Position numbers and translations under genes: made by a program
Notes under the pieces: model-generated
What the model saw: the letters and a program-made list of their open reading frames with translations, nothing else
The model's database searches: none
What the model was told of the DNA's origin: nothing
In this document: positions 45,801 to 54,546 of the stretch, piece by piece
Layout of the letters: the number at the start of each line of letters is the position of its first letter
How positions within the stretch are numbered: position 1 is the stretch's first letter
Source of the DNA: Toxorhynchites rutilus septentrionalis
Lineage: Eukaryota; Arthropoda; Insecta; Diptera; Culicidae
DNA: 64,000 bases
Reading direction: 5' to 3'
Assembly (NCBI RefSeq): GCF_029784135.1
Contig: NC_073744.1
Coordinates: 74,089,794-74,153,793, forward strand

Positions 45801-46730
45801 ATCAACCAAGTGCAGCGGAAGAACGTGCTCGTTCATGAGCTTTACTGCACTTGTCAGCCTGCGGGAATGCTGCAACTTCGGGATCCTGGGGCGCGACAAT
45901 GGGTCTGTGTCGCGGAACTGTGAGATCGCCTCGTCGTAGTGGAAGACCAGATCGCGTAGTAGTTGTTGATCTGGCTGTGGGTCTTCCGGCTCAGGGGGTT
46001 GTTGTACTGTGGCCTCCACTGGTGCTGATTCGCGTGCCCCACTCGCGAATGAATTGCTCAGCCGTACTGAACTTCGTCTCGACACATCGCTTGCTCTGTT
46101 GTTCCTGGAGCTTATTTCTCTCTGCACCTGCTGCTTGATCTCGTCGATTTGCGTTTGGGAGAGCATGTTGTTGCGTACTATCGCTCTACGCCTCGCGTTC
46201 ATCGCGTTCTGATCAAGCCTCCCAACGAACTCTGGATACGCTTCCTCGAACATTGTTAGTATTCGAGGGCGACCACTCATGTCCGTCTCCAAAGCAGTGC
46301 AGATGTAATAGGCGCGGATCACGAATTCATTCATTTCGTGTGTCCACATGATCCGGCGTCTAGTGGTACCCACGAGTGTGGACGACTGCCGTCTGGCAGT
46401 CACAACACGCCTCGTAGGCGCAGCGTTTCTTGGGTGATGTCGATGGCTGCTGTTTCCGTGTGGCGGTAGCTCTTCGGGTTGAACCCGGCTGGTGGCCCGC
46501 TCTTGCACATCGCCCTCCAGCCGCTGGCCGCTCGCTCTTACGCCCGTTCCAGGACCAGCTCCAGTTCGGGGACCCTCCTCGGGTGATCGCATTCTAATTA
46601 TTCTTCGTGATCGTAGCTCCATTTTATTGGGTGTATCTCCTTTGCCCGGGAGACAGCGGGTTGGCAAGGCCTCCATGACCCGGGAGGCCTTCCCCGGGAG
46701 AGATATAGCGAGAGATATAGGAGAGATATA
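42838..46730 (-). mobile_element. R4-clade non-LTR retrotransposon, apparently complete
   Basis: The minus-strand element has a short 5' leader, a single 1238-codon ORF (46676-42960) and a GC-rich 3' untranslated region of about 120 bp. It ends near 42838 next to an A-rich tract (T-rich on the plus strand). The 5' boundary is marked by repeats of GAGATATAG (46690-46730). It is far more GC-rich than the intron and antisense to the host gene. R4-clade elements encode a reverse transcriptase and a restriction-like endonuclease in one ORF, as seen here, and usually target specific or repetitive sites. Confidence 0.85.
42960..46676 (-). CDS. R4-type retrotransposon polyprotein: Myb-like domain, reverse transcriptase, zinc knuckle, restriction-like endonuclease
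   Basis: A single open frame of 1238 residues that would copy the element by target-primed reverse transcription. Residues 1-105 are rich in Arg, Pro and Gly. Residues 108-180 look like a Myb/SANT-type DNA-binding domain (WTHEMNEFVIRAYY, then F..AYPEF). The reverse transcriptase spans about 500-860, with YRPITCLSSLYKIL (564-577), the catalytic Asp in MAYIDYRKAYDSIP (632-645), RGIFQGDSFSPLWF (695-708) and the active-site FYMDDLKVYA (742-751). The knuckle CRMC...H...C is at 1047-1064. The endonuclease has RPDIMVYDK and TIIDVAIP (PD...D, about 1132-1153) followed by KYRPLAVELKELW. The order of domains and YMDD rather than the FADD of R2 elements point to the R4/Dong clade. No N-terminal C2H2 finger is seen. 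No stop or frameshift breaks it, so it may be active or recently active. Confidence 0.88.
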   Translation of the reverse strand: MEALPTRCLPGKGDTPNKMELRSRRIIRMRSPEEGPRTGAGPGTGVRASGQRLEGDVQERATSRVQPEELPPHGNSSHRHHPRNAAPTRRVVTARRQSSTLVGTTRRRIMWTHEMNEFVIRAYYICTALETDMSGRPRILTMFEEAYPEFVGRLDQNAMNARRRAIVRNNMLSQTQIDEIKQQVQREISSRNNRASDVSRRSSVRLSNSFASGARESAPVEATVQQPPEPEDPQPDQQLLRDLVFHYDEAISQFRDTDPLSRPRIPKLQHSRRLTSAVKLMNEHVLPLHLVDAENMEELQLKVYCAAVATAKSLGYRIRPRGGLLQHLRERREPPWRRRLEQRILNKRAAIGRLMAYKRGSRSVKLCRQVAVIVRPTELRQLGAHQLTEKLDTLVQQLSVLTKRLKRYSDSAKRQEQNRMFRDNEKAFYDHISDEKPDYREGLPDISDVTNFWAGIWETPVEHRDGQMWLRREEESCGEIGEMPAIIVGENDVREASRYLRNWAAPGPDGVQNFWHKKLTVAHPKIAECFNKVLRDPHNLPEFATRGVTFLLPKDSNTLNPSKYRPITCLSSLYKILSSIITAKVSAHCEQHHIIAEEQKGCRKNTHGCKDQAIIDAAIVGQAVYNQRNLSMAYIDYRKAYDSIPHSFLVRVLELYKIDPFVVRFLQHAMRQWSTSLHLSDGENVLQSRTLQIKRGIFQGDSFSPLWFCLALNPLSRTLNRNGHGYKIRYGDGAHEEVTHTFYMDDLKVYADSRQRLGVAIRVVEDISRDICMEFGLDKCRCVHLLKGQLTESGGYEVYDGEFIRDMVRGESYKYLGFRQLTGIRHSDIKTELRDKFLSRVNCVLRTFLNAGNKVRAINTFAVPLLTFSFGVVKWSKTDLEDLERRMRKAFKEAGMHHPQSALERVSLPRKEGGLGIVDISALCVAQVRQLREYFAERANQNALYRAVCAADRGYSALHLAQAEYQLNCNLQTVEEKIAAWKQKAVHGAHPHQLDRPHVDKAASNLWLTRGELSSVVEADMIAIQDRIMPTRNCRRYVWHQDVDDICRMCHQPGENIEHIMGGCPVLANAAYTERHNNVARIVHRQLALQCALLEDNVPNYRYLPAPVLENDRFKLYWDRTVLTDLSIHHNRPDIMVYDKSDRKVTIIDVAIPLNQNLEETHGRKICKYRPLAVELKELWGLREVPRIVPVVLSGTGIVPKTLLEALKVLNMEKELAGIQKSVILSTCAIVRQFLGQD

Positions 46731-46731
46731 G
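46690..46731. repeat. GAGATATAG short repeats at the 5' junction of the R4-type element
   Basis: Three close copies of GAGATATAG at the edge of the element. They could be tandem repeats in its 5' leader, a target-site microduplication, or extra bases added during insertion. Confidence 0.6.
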
Positions 46732-46739
46732 ATTTTTTA

Positions 46740-47300
46740 GTTTTTTATTTTTTATTTCTTTATATTTTTAATATTTTTAATTTTATTTTCTTGAAAGGAT
46801 TTTTGGGATTTGTTGATCCCGTGGATATATTAAATTCTTTAAACTGTTAATTTTGTCTTGTTTTTTGTGTTCTTATTTCCTGTGTATATTTTAGATCTCA
46901 TAAATTATTAATTTTGTTTTGTTTTCTCTTTTTTTTGCATGTTTAATTTTTTTGGAAAAAAAATCTAAATTATAAATTTTTTTTAGATGATCTGAATTTT
47001 TTTTGGAATTATCGGATTTTTATGTTTTTTTTAGGATTTTCTGAATGTTTTTTTTATTTTTTATTAAATTCTTGAATTTCGTTAGACTGATAATTTAAGC
47101 TCTCTATTCATTTTTACTTTTGAGATATTTTGGGTATTTTGTGTCTTTTTAAAAAATTTTCAAACCTTTTATTTTTTCTTGATTGCTAAATTTTCTGGAT
47201 TTTTGGATTTTGCTGAAATTGTTGGGTTTTTTTTGGTACTTTCTAGTTTGTTTTTGATTTTTTGGTTTTGTTTTTAATACTTTGGATTGGATTATTATTT
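46740..47300. repeat. T-rich low-complexity sequence, right flank of the R4-type element
   Basis: Dense TTTTT/GATTTTTGG sequence equivalent to 42580-42837. No gene. Confidence 0.65.
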
Positions 47301-47357
47301 TTTTGAATCTGTAATCTGCAATTTGCTTCTGAATTGGAATATCACATCTGGTATGTA

Positions 47358-48247
47358 GGGGAACTGCGGGTAATACGGACAGTGGGAGTGATATGGACAG
47401 GTGCTGGATTTGTAGAGGTTCAATTTGAATTTCAGATTTCTGTTAATGAGAACACCTTCTACATGTTATTCTATAATATTTAAACCACCCTATGGCAATG
47501 AATACTGATCAAAAGTGGAAAAGGGAAAAAAAACAAAAATCATAGATGATTCCGCGTGTGGATGTAATTTTAGCTGCTTCGATATTAAGCATTTTGAGTG
47601 GTTTAATGTGAGCTAACAGACAAGCGATATTAGGTATGTACGGAAAAGTAAATGTATTTTTGAGTGAAAAATTCAAATTATTGAAATAATTGTACTGGTG
47701 GGGTAAAACGGACAGTTGCCATTGAGAGTGAGATAGACTGTGAAAAGTCTGTTCAATCTATTCCTAAGGAATGCCCTGCGTCCATAAACGAAATTCAAAT
47801 CGCCTAATGTGAACTGTTTAGAAGCTGACTGGAACCAAAAGCAAAATAGTCGAGGGTCTGTCCGTTTATACTGCTGAAAAGCACGATATCACTTCTAGGT
47901 GTATTAATTCGGTTTTTTTTATCATTTAACGGACATTCGTGATGAGTTCAGACCTTGGGTGAATAAAATTATTCCTCTCGCGATCGATAAACCACTACGC
48001 TTCATATATTACAAACCTGTCCATATTACCCCCCTTACATGTTCATATTACTCCCATCGAAAAAATTTTTGTACTTTTCGGTCTGTTTTAATTTCAGTAA
48101 AAAACATTGAAAAACACTTTTTTATAAAATATTTGGCCAATTTGGTAGTAAAACAGTATATTGAATTGCAAGAAACTGCATCAAATTTTTGGGAAACATT
48201 AGTTTCTAAAGATACATGCAGACATGCCGTTTTACCCCCACCTCCCC
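47358..48247. mobile_element. 890-bp TA-flanked non-autonomous DNA element
   Basis: The left end GGGGAACTGCGGGTAATACG and the right end, inverted, GGGGAGGTGGGGGTAAAACG are followed by ACGGACA/ACGGCAT. TA flanks both ends (47356-47357, 48248-48249). Internal phrases GGTAAAACGGACAG and TGTCCGTTTATACTG echo the termini. The ORF 47959-48342 has no domain and runs out of the element. It is probably a deletion derivative of a pogo-like transposon. Confidence 0.65.
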
Positions 48248-48340
48248 TAACCCAAATGTTAGAATCTGTTACTTCAAACAGGTACTGGAATCTAAACGAA
48301 ACTGAATTTGAATCTTTATCTAAAAAAAATATGTTAAACT

Positions 48341-50070
48341 AGCTGACCCGGTGAACTTCGTCCGACCCATAATTGCTATTTTCGTTTAAATAACTTCGGA
48401 CACTCAAGTTCCCACAGAAATTATTTTTCTGTACGTGATCTATATTCATGGTGTATAATTTCTTTTGACGTGGGACTACGTCTAACCGGAATATATGGGG
48501 GGTAAAATGAAAACCTAAACCCAGAACATGCAGGAAAAAATGAAAGATTCCGAATGCTTATAACTCGAACATTTCTTACTGGATCGGAAAGATGTTTGCA
48601 TCAATTGATAGAGAATATTTCTACGCGTCTATTGAAAATAATAAAATGTTATTTTTCATTAGATAAACAATAACTGACTGTAAACTGTAAAATATTAAGC
48701 TTTATCTAAACGTCCTAACTGCCTCGTTTCGATCGGTCCGATTTACGGTTTCCCCAACACAGCCATCAAAACTAAGCAACCTTGGGGAAATCGACATTGC
48801 AAATACATGAAAGTAGGGGGTTTTCGTTCTTACCGAAATGTGTCCCCTAACACAGACTTCAAAACCAAGCAGCGTTGGAGAAATCGGCATCGCAAACACA
48901 TGAAAGCAGGGGGAGTGTTTGTTCCCACCAAAATATGTTCCCTATCAGAGATTTCAAAACTAAGATGTCTGGAGGAAATCGGCTTTGCAAATTCATGCAA
49001 GTCGGGGGTATTTTTCTTCCGACTGAAATGTGTTTCCCTAACACAGCCTTCAAATCCATGGAGCGTCGGGAAATTGACATTGCAAATTCATGCAAGTCGG
49101 GGGCATTTTTGTTCCGACTGGAATGCGTTTCCCTAACACAGCCTTCAAATCCATGGAGCGTCGGGAAATTGACATTGCAAATTCATGCAAGTCGGGGGCA
49201 TTTTTGTTCCGACTGGAATGCGTTTCCCTAACACAGCCTTCAAATCCATGGAGCGTGAGGAAATTGGCATTACAGATACTTGCAAGTCGGGGGTATTTTT
49301 GTTCCGACTGAAGTAGACTTCAAAATCTAGGTGTCTGGGGAAATTGGCATTACAAGTTCATGCAGGTTGGGGGGCATTTTTGTTCCGACTGAAATGTTTT
49401 TCCCTAACACAGACTTCAGAACCAAGGTTTCTGGGGAATTGTGTTTGCCTAACACAGACTTCAAATCCAAGGTTTCTGGGGAAATCTGCTTTGCAAATAA
49501 ATGCAAACCGCGGGTACTTTTGCACTCGCTTGCCTATGTGTTTCCCTAACACGGTCTTCTAAACTTAGGAACCTGGAAAAATGGTGCAGACACTAGAGGC
49601 GAATGAACTTTCAGGTTTCAAGCAAACTCACGATTCGAGAAGTGCGTACACTTGAGAGATGCAAACTTCAGAGGCAAATGTAAAATAAAATAATCGTTTA
49701 ATTATTTTTTCCGTTCACATATTTCGTCCGTAAAAGGACTGTCATTTAATTTACTTGTAATGAAGAACATAATCTATCACAATGCATGAATTGACCTTAC
49801 ATGTTCAATCTTTTTACTCACAAAGCAAATATATTGAATTCAATTGAATTCGGAAATTGTTTCATACAAACAAGTGATTGCTAAGCTAAGGTAGTCCCAC
49901 GTCAACCTTGCGGTTATATCATAGATAAAATCCACCCATTTTTTTGCATAGCAACCTGACGCAAACTAAAACGCATGAAACCTGATATTTCCTGTTCAAA
50001 TCCGTTGCTCCGTTTTCGAGTTAAATCGTGAGGAACGGGTACTAAATCATTTTTATTTATACAGATGTAG
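48341..50070. mobile_element. Dispersed element with AGCTGACCCGG terminus and 95-bp tandem core
   Basis: Starts CTAGCTGACCCGGTGAACTT with CGTCC, close to the terminus of the 13146-14600 element. It contains GACGTGGGACTACGTCT (48477) and an inverted counterpart near 49892 (GTAGTCCCACGTCAACCTTG with CGGTTATA). The same pair of blocks frames 60255-61390. The core is the 95-bp array. The right end is placed near a TTTATTTATACAGATG block, by analogy. No transposase is seen. Confidence 0.6.
48720..49565 (+). repeat. 95-bp minisatellite, about nine units
   Basis: The period is exactly 95 bp between the units at 49039, 49134 and 49229, judged by the CCCTAACACAGCCTTC block. Each unit also has CAAATTCATGCAAGTCGGGG and TTTTTGTTCCGACTG. 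Earlier and later units are more divergent or shortened (for example at 49449). Because 95 is not a multiple of 3, ORFs through it change frame every unit, and the several overlapping ORFs are artefacts. Confidence 0.9.
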
Positions 50071-50905
50071 AAATGGAAACATAGTGTATAGGTTAAATTT
50101 TAATGTTTCTAATCCTCTCCTATCTCACCTTGACTCTGAACTCAATATTCGAATCGGAACTTGTAATTCTAGAATCTAGGGAGAATTTAGAACCGTAACT
50201 TATAATCTGAATTTAAATCATTGATTCGTAAATTTTGAGTAAACTAATCTAAGCTGAAGTTGAGAAAGTAAAACTAAAACTTAATCTGTGAGGGAACAAA
50301 GAAAATAACCGAATATGTGGGAACCAGGATTTGATATCTCAATTTTTTTGAAAAAAAGAAGATCATGTTCGTATTTTTTTACATCACAATTTATTTACTA
50401 CTCCTCTTAAACACAAGCAAAAGTGCCATCGAAAATATGGCTGTTGATCAGTTCATAAATTTTCCGACCGCCCAAAGCGAACGTTAATATCTTCGTTTGT
50501 TTTCCCCCATAAATCTTCGAATTTGTGTTGAATATTAATATGCTTTGCTGTTATCCAGTTTTATGAGGTCGATTAGTGGCGCAAATAATTTACAGCCGCG
50601 CACATCACACCACACATTTCTCACTGTAAAACCAATTGAATTATCTTCGCAATCTGCGTGGTATTATGGTTTGAATATAAAGAGTATGCTAATTAGGCGT
50701 TCCGCTTCTGCTGTCACCCAAATGAATCGGCAAATGGTTGACGGCAAAAGATGCCGGGCACCATTGGTGCTTCTTAGCTATCGTTTTGAAGGCCTGTGTG
50801 TTAGTGGGGGGGGGGCGTTGGAGCGTCTTAATGCTAAATCCCGCTAAACGAGTCAAGTTACTAATATGTGTGTATGTATGTTTATTTTCTTTCCCATTTC
50901 CACAG
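50071..50905. other. Intron 3, right part
   Basis: Mostly unassigned intron sequence. It ends with a pyrimidine tract (TTTATTTTCTTTCCCATTTC) and CACAG at the exon 4 acceptor. ORFs 50545-50847 and 50738-50953 overlap and lack domains. Confidence 0.4.
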
Positions 50906-51045
50906 ACGGCAGAGACACGAGCAAGAAGCGCACGACGCTGGCGCGACTTTTGAGAGGATTAAAGACTGTTAATAGACGTGATAGATCAAATCAAAACAAC
51001 GGCACCGGTAGCGCCCCAAACGCCGGGACCGCGACACAGGCGAGG
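50906..51045 (+). CDS. Host gene, internal exon 4 of 4 visible (phase 1-0), basic block
   Basis: A 140-bp exon with acceptor TTTCCACAG and donor AGG|GTAAGC. Its first two bases complete an Asp codon begun in exon 3. It reads GRDTSKKRTTLARLLRGLKT followed by VNRRDRSN, then Asn/Gly/Ala/Thr-rich sequence ending ATQAR. The strongly basic, probably helical block KKRTTLARLLRGLKTVNRR could bind acidic lipids, RNA or calmodulin-like partners (inference). It ends in phase 0, so the gene continues downstream, but I find no further exon with matching support before 64000. With exons 1-3 it gives 207 codons without a stop. Confidence 0.82.
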
Positions 51046-52115
51046 GTAAGCTTTTTTGATGTTTTCATTATCTGTTTCTGCTTTCGCCGAGGACACGAGT
51101 GTGTAGGCAACACTAATCAGTCATTCGCAAATCTGATAGATGCTTAAGCAGAATAAATTATGCACGACATCCACGCTTCTGAGCGTGGATTTGCAAATGA
51201 ACTTCTCAGCTCCCGGTGCGCGATACGGTTCAGCGAATCGACTATAACGAACGTGTTCGAGAAATAATCGGGCCAATCTGGACTTGGAACGTGTTCCAAG
51301 ACGGATTCACTTTATATTACGAGATTAATTGATGATTTGTTGAGTAATTGCTAGTGTCCACCCCGTTTAAACAGCGAATTATACCACGTTCCACGTATTC
51401 TTACCCATGGCCATGAACTTCTCAACGGTGCCGCGACCACAACTGACGTACATCCTCTTCCACGAGGATGTTATTTACCCTTGAACAAATGCATCTGCGT
51501 TCGCTTCCTCGCATATTTACCCCCACAACACTCCAGTTTACATTCTCACAGTCTTGACATTCATCCCACGCTTGATTGCTTGTCTTTTCACTTTCATCGG
51601 CTCAGTCTCAGTCTCTCTGTAGGGAATGTGCATATCCTTTCATATTAGGGGGAGGGCATTTTCCTCCGTACGATCTTAACAGGAGGGGGGGAGGGGGGCT
51701 GGGAGAGTGCCGAGTCGAGAGGAGGCGAAACAATTAACTTCGCACCGATGTGCATCCCGTGTGTCCCGCGGCACAAAGCATCCTTCGCAACGCGTGAATG
51801 CAACGACACCTTCCCACCGTGAAACTCACTCCTTTTTGAAACATTCGTGTTGTTTACCTTTGCAACCATTTCGCTTCTGGTGCTTGGTGCGCCATCCGCT
51901 GCCGGAAAGATCCAATCGGTGGGGGAGCAGAAAGGAGTCTCTAGGATGCGGGGTATCATAAAATTATGAGGAACAATATGTGTGGTGATGTGGTGTGTTG
52001 TTCCGGAGCGTGTCCGTATTCAAGCAATAATATAAAATTTATATTCTCAGGAATTACATAGATAGAAAATCATTTAAGTACAAAATTGAGTTTGAATTTC
52101 GAAAAGAATCATCAA
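51046..52115. other. Intron after exon 4, unassigned, with a GC-rich patch
   Basis: Moderately complex sequence. Around 51650-51720 there is a G-rich patch (GGAGGGGGGGAGGGGGGC). ORFs on both strands at 51645-51961 overlap without domains. No exon could be supported. Confidence 0.4.
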
Positions 52116-52545
52116 GATAGGGTAAGTGACCCAATTATGGAGGAGATATGTCACCAACTTGCAGAAATTTGCGAATAAATACTCTATTTTAGTTCAAAAG
52201 TATACAAAAGTATACATTTTCTTGCAGTTTGAACTCTGTTTTTGCATGATTCTCACTGATATTTTGATGATCAATTGACTAAATTGTATAAAAAACATGC
52301 TTGAAAATGCCACCCATTATGGTAATAGTGTTACTGGAGATTCGTAATAAGTGTACCTATTATGGTAATAGTCGGTGTCACATGGAAAAAGTATCAATAG
52401 GTTTTTAATAATACTTCAATAATATTTTTTAAATAAAACTATGCCTCTAAATCTTATTCCTAGTATGCAATACTATGTCGTTGATTCTACACTCGACAAA
52501 AATTATGGGAACGGAACGCGAAGTCGGAGTTTTTGAGTGATTTTA

Positions 52546-53760
52546 AAGGGTGTGTCACATCAAATTGCATCACGGAAAAAAACGCTGTAGAAATTCGCCC
52601 AATAGACCGATCCTTTTGAAAATTTTAGACAGTATAATAAAAACTATTAAACAACTTTTGGCATTTTCTTTTTATTCATACTTCGAGCCCAAGCCCGTAT
52701 CCTCGCACCTTCCTCTTTACCCCGTCCATAAGGTTCTGTACAACGTCAGGTTGTAGTTTTTTTTGAACAGAAATCCATTTTCTCTTCAAGTCCACCTCCG
52801 ATTTGACAACTTTTGGGTTCTTCCGGAGGGCCTGCTTCATAATCGCCCAATATTTCTCTATTGGGCGAAGCTCCGGCGCGTTGGGCGGGTTCATTTCCTT
52901 TGGCACGAAAGTGACCCCGTTGGCTTCGTACCACTCCAACACGTCCTTTGAATAGTGGCACGAAGCGAGATCCGGCCAGAAGATGGTCGGGCCCTCGTGA
53001 TGCTTCAATAGTAGTAGTAAGTGCTTCTGTAGGCACTCCTTAAGGTAAACCTGCCCGTTTACCGTGCCGGTCATCACGAAGGGGGCGCTCCGCTTTCCGC
53101 AAGAGCAGATCGGTTGCCACACCATGTACTTTTTGGCAAACTTGGATAGTTTCTGCTTGCGAATCTCCTCCGGAACGCTGAATTTGTCCTCTGCGGAGAA
53201 GAACAACAGGCCCGGCAGCTGACGAAAGTCCGCTTTGACGTAGGTTTCGTCGTCCATTACCAGGCAATGCGGCTTCGTCAGCATTTCGGTGTACAGCTTC
53301 CGGCTCGCGTCTTCCCCACCATGTTTTGCCTTTCGTCGCGGTTAGAAGCCTTCTGAACCTTGTATGTATGCAGGCCCTCCCGCTGCTTGGTCCGCTGGAC
53401 GAATGAACTTGACAAATTCAGCTTATTGGCGACATCCCGGACCAAACTTTTCGGATCACGTCTAAACTGCTTAACTACGCGCTTGTGATCTTTTTCACTG
53501 ACGGAGCATCCATTTTTGCCGTTCTTCACCTTCCGGTCGATGGTTAGGTTCTCGAAGTATCGTTTTAGTACTCTGCTGACCGTGGATTGGACGATTCCCA
53601 GCATCTTACCGATGTCCCGATGTGACAACTCCGGATTCTCGAAATGAGTGCACAGGATTAATTCACGACGCTCTTTTTCGTTCGACGAAATTTTTCCAAA
53701 TTTACGAAAAATTGACAGTGAAGCATGGCCAACGTGATCTATACACTCTTATCTGATTAT
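52546..53760 (-). mobile_element. DD37E mariner, second copy, lacking its transposase-start end
   Basis: The left end (52546) has the AAGGGTGTGTCACATC terminus next to TA (52544-52545). At the other end the similarity to 8815-10111 stops at about 53760, inside the leader (after TCTTATCTGATTAT), so the terminal repeat on that side is missing. The rest is nearly identical to the first copy and in inverse orientation. The element cannot be mobilised in the usual way with one terminus gone. Confidence 0.9.
52676..53700 (-). pseudogene. DD37E mariner transposase, second copy, frameshifted
   Basis: The same enzyme as in the first copy. The DNA-binding part (53628-53278) includes SHRDIGKMLGIVQSTVSRV and the second helix-turn-helix region (KNGCSVSEKDHKRV). 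The catalytic part (53284-52676) has LVMDDETYVKADF, FWPDLASCHYS and LRPIEKYW, with the same 37-residue spacing. One base is missing at about 53305-53310 (GCCGGAAG here, GCCCGAAAG in the first copy), which splits the frame. The first copy is broken at a different base, so neither lesion is ancestral. The C-terminus is longer here, ending GLGLEV. Confidence 0.9.
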
Positions 53761-54268
53761 CGCATAAAGACGGGATACACATCATTTTAAAGCTCAATTT
53801 AAAGCTTCAAGTTTTGAGATGTAGTACTTGAATTCTTCTATCTTTTTGTGTGTAGGAGTAGTGGATAACAATATTTTGAAGATTAACACAGTGATTTATT
53901 AACCATGTCAATAGTAAATCCAATTAACCTTATCAATCAGCATTCATTTCATTCCAAGAACGTTCCTGTAGGTTATCTTACTACAGGAAAAAGTTTTGAT
54001 AGAATGAAAAATTTCCCTTTTACTAATGAATACTTTTTTTTTCAATAATGCGATTATTCCCTTATGAGAAGGCAGTTTAGAAATTTCCAATAAATTCTGT
54101 ACCAGACTCATTATTTATTATTCATTATTTGGAAATTTTTGCCTAATTTTTACTTTTGCTTTGAACGATTCTCTTAATTGACTTTCTCTTACGATAACCA
54201 TAGCCATGTTGAAACATGGACAATTTGAATTCAGATAGTTTTTGTGCAACATAATTTCAATATGCAAG
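53761..54268. other. Interior of the composite element, unassigned
   Basis: AT-rich sequence between the truncated mariner and the SINE. No coding signal. Confidence 0.35.
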
Positions 54269-54282
54269 AACATCAACAATTA

Positions 54283-54546
54283 GACGGCGCAAGTGGTTGT
54301 GTGGTTAGCGTAACAGCCTCACAATCCGATCGGCCTGGGTTCAATTCCAGCTGGCGTCGTTGGGATTTTCTGAGGCGAAAAATCTCTGGTTACGTCTTCC
54401 TTCGGAGGGGAAGTAAGAGAAGTTGGCCCGGCTCATGAGTTGTTGAGTCTGATAGGTAGGAACAGGTGGAGTCGCCTCCCTGATGTCGGTGATTGGCACT
54501 GAAGTGGCGGAATAGGCCGACAAAAAATAAGCGAATTAAAAAAAAA
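54283..54546 (+). mobile_element. tRNA-derived SINE with 14-bp target duplication
   Basis: Box A-like TGTGGTTAGCGTAACAG and box B-like GGGTTCAATTCC are spaced as in a tRNA promoter. A tRNA-unrelated body (GAGGCGAAAAATCTC, GAGTCGCCTCCCTGATGTCG) and a poly-A tail follow. AACATCAACAATTA flanks both sides (54269-54282 and 54547-54560). The intact duplication indicates a fairly recent insertion. Its form resembles the Feilai-type SINEs of Aedes, but the family name is unverified. Confidence 0.92.

Noticed and set aside
42960..46676. Assignment of the 1238-aa ORF to the R2 clade
   Set aside because: R2 elements have an FADD-type active site and N-terminal C2H2/Myb layout in 28S rDNA. This ORF has YMDD, no visible N-terminal C2H2 finger, and is not in rDNA.
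43006..46731. Numerous ORFs of 60-110 codons on both strands across the R4-type element
   Set aside because: They are shadow frames of the 1238-codon ORF, without domains of their own.
48720..49565. Regular spaced repeats as a CRISPR array
   Set aside because: The repeats are contiguous 95-bp units with no unique spacers or cas genes, and the genome is eukaryotic.
54283..54380. A functional tRNA gene (also considered at 55600 and 56745)
   Set aside because: Box A and B are present, but the cloverleaf arms do not pair well by eye, and the sequences continue into SINE bodies with tails and target duplications.
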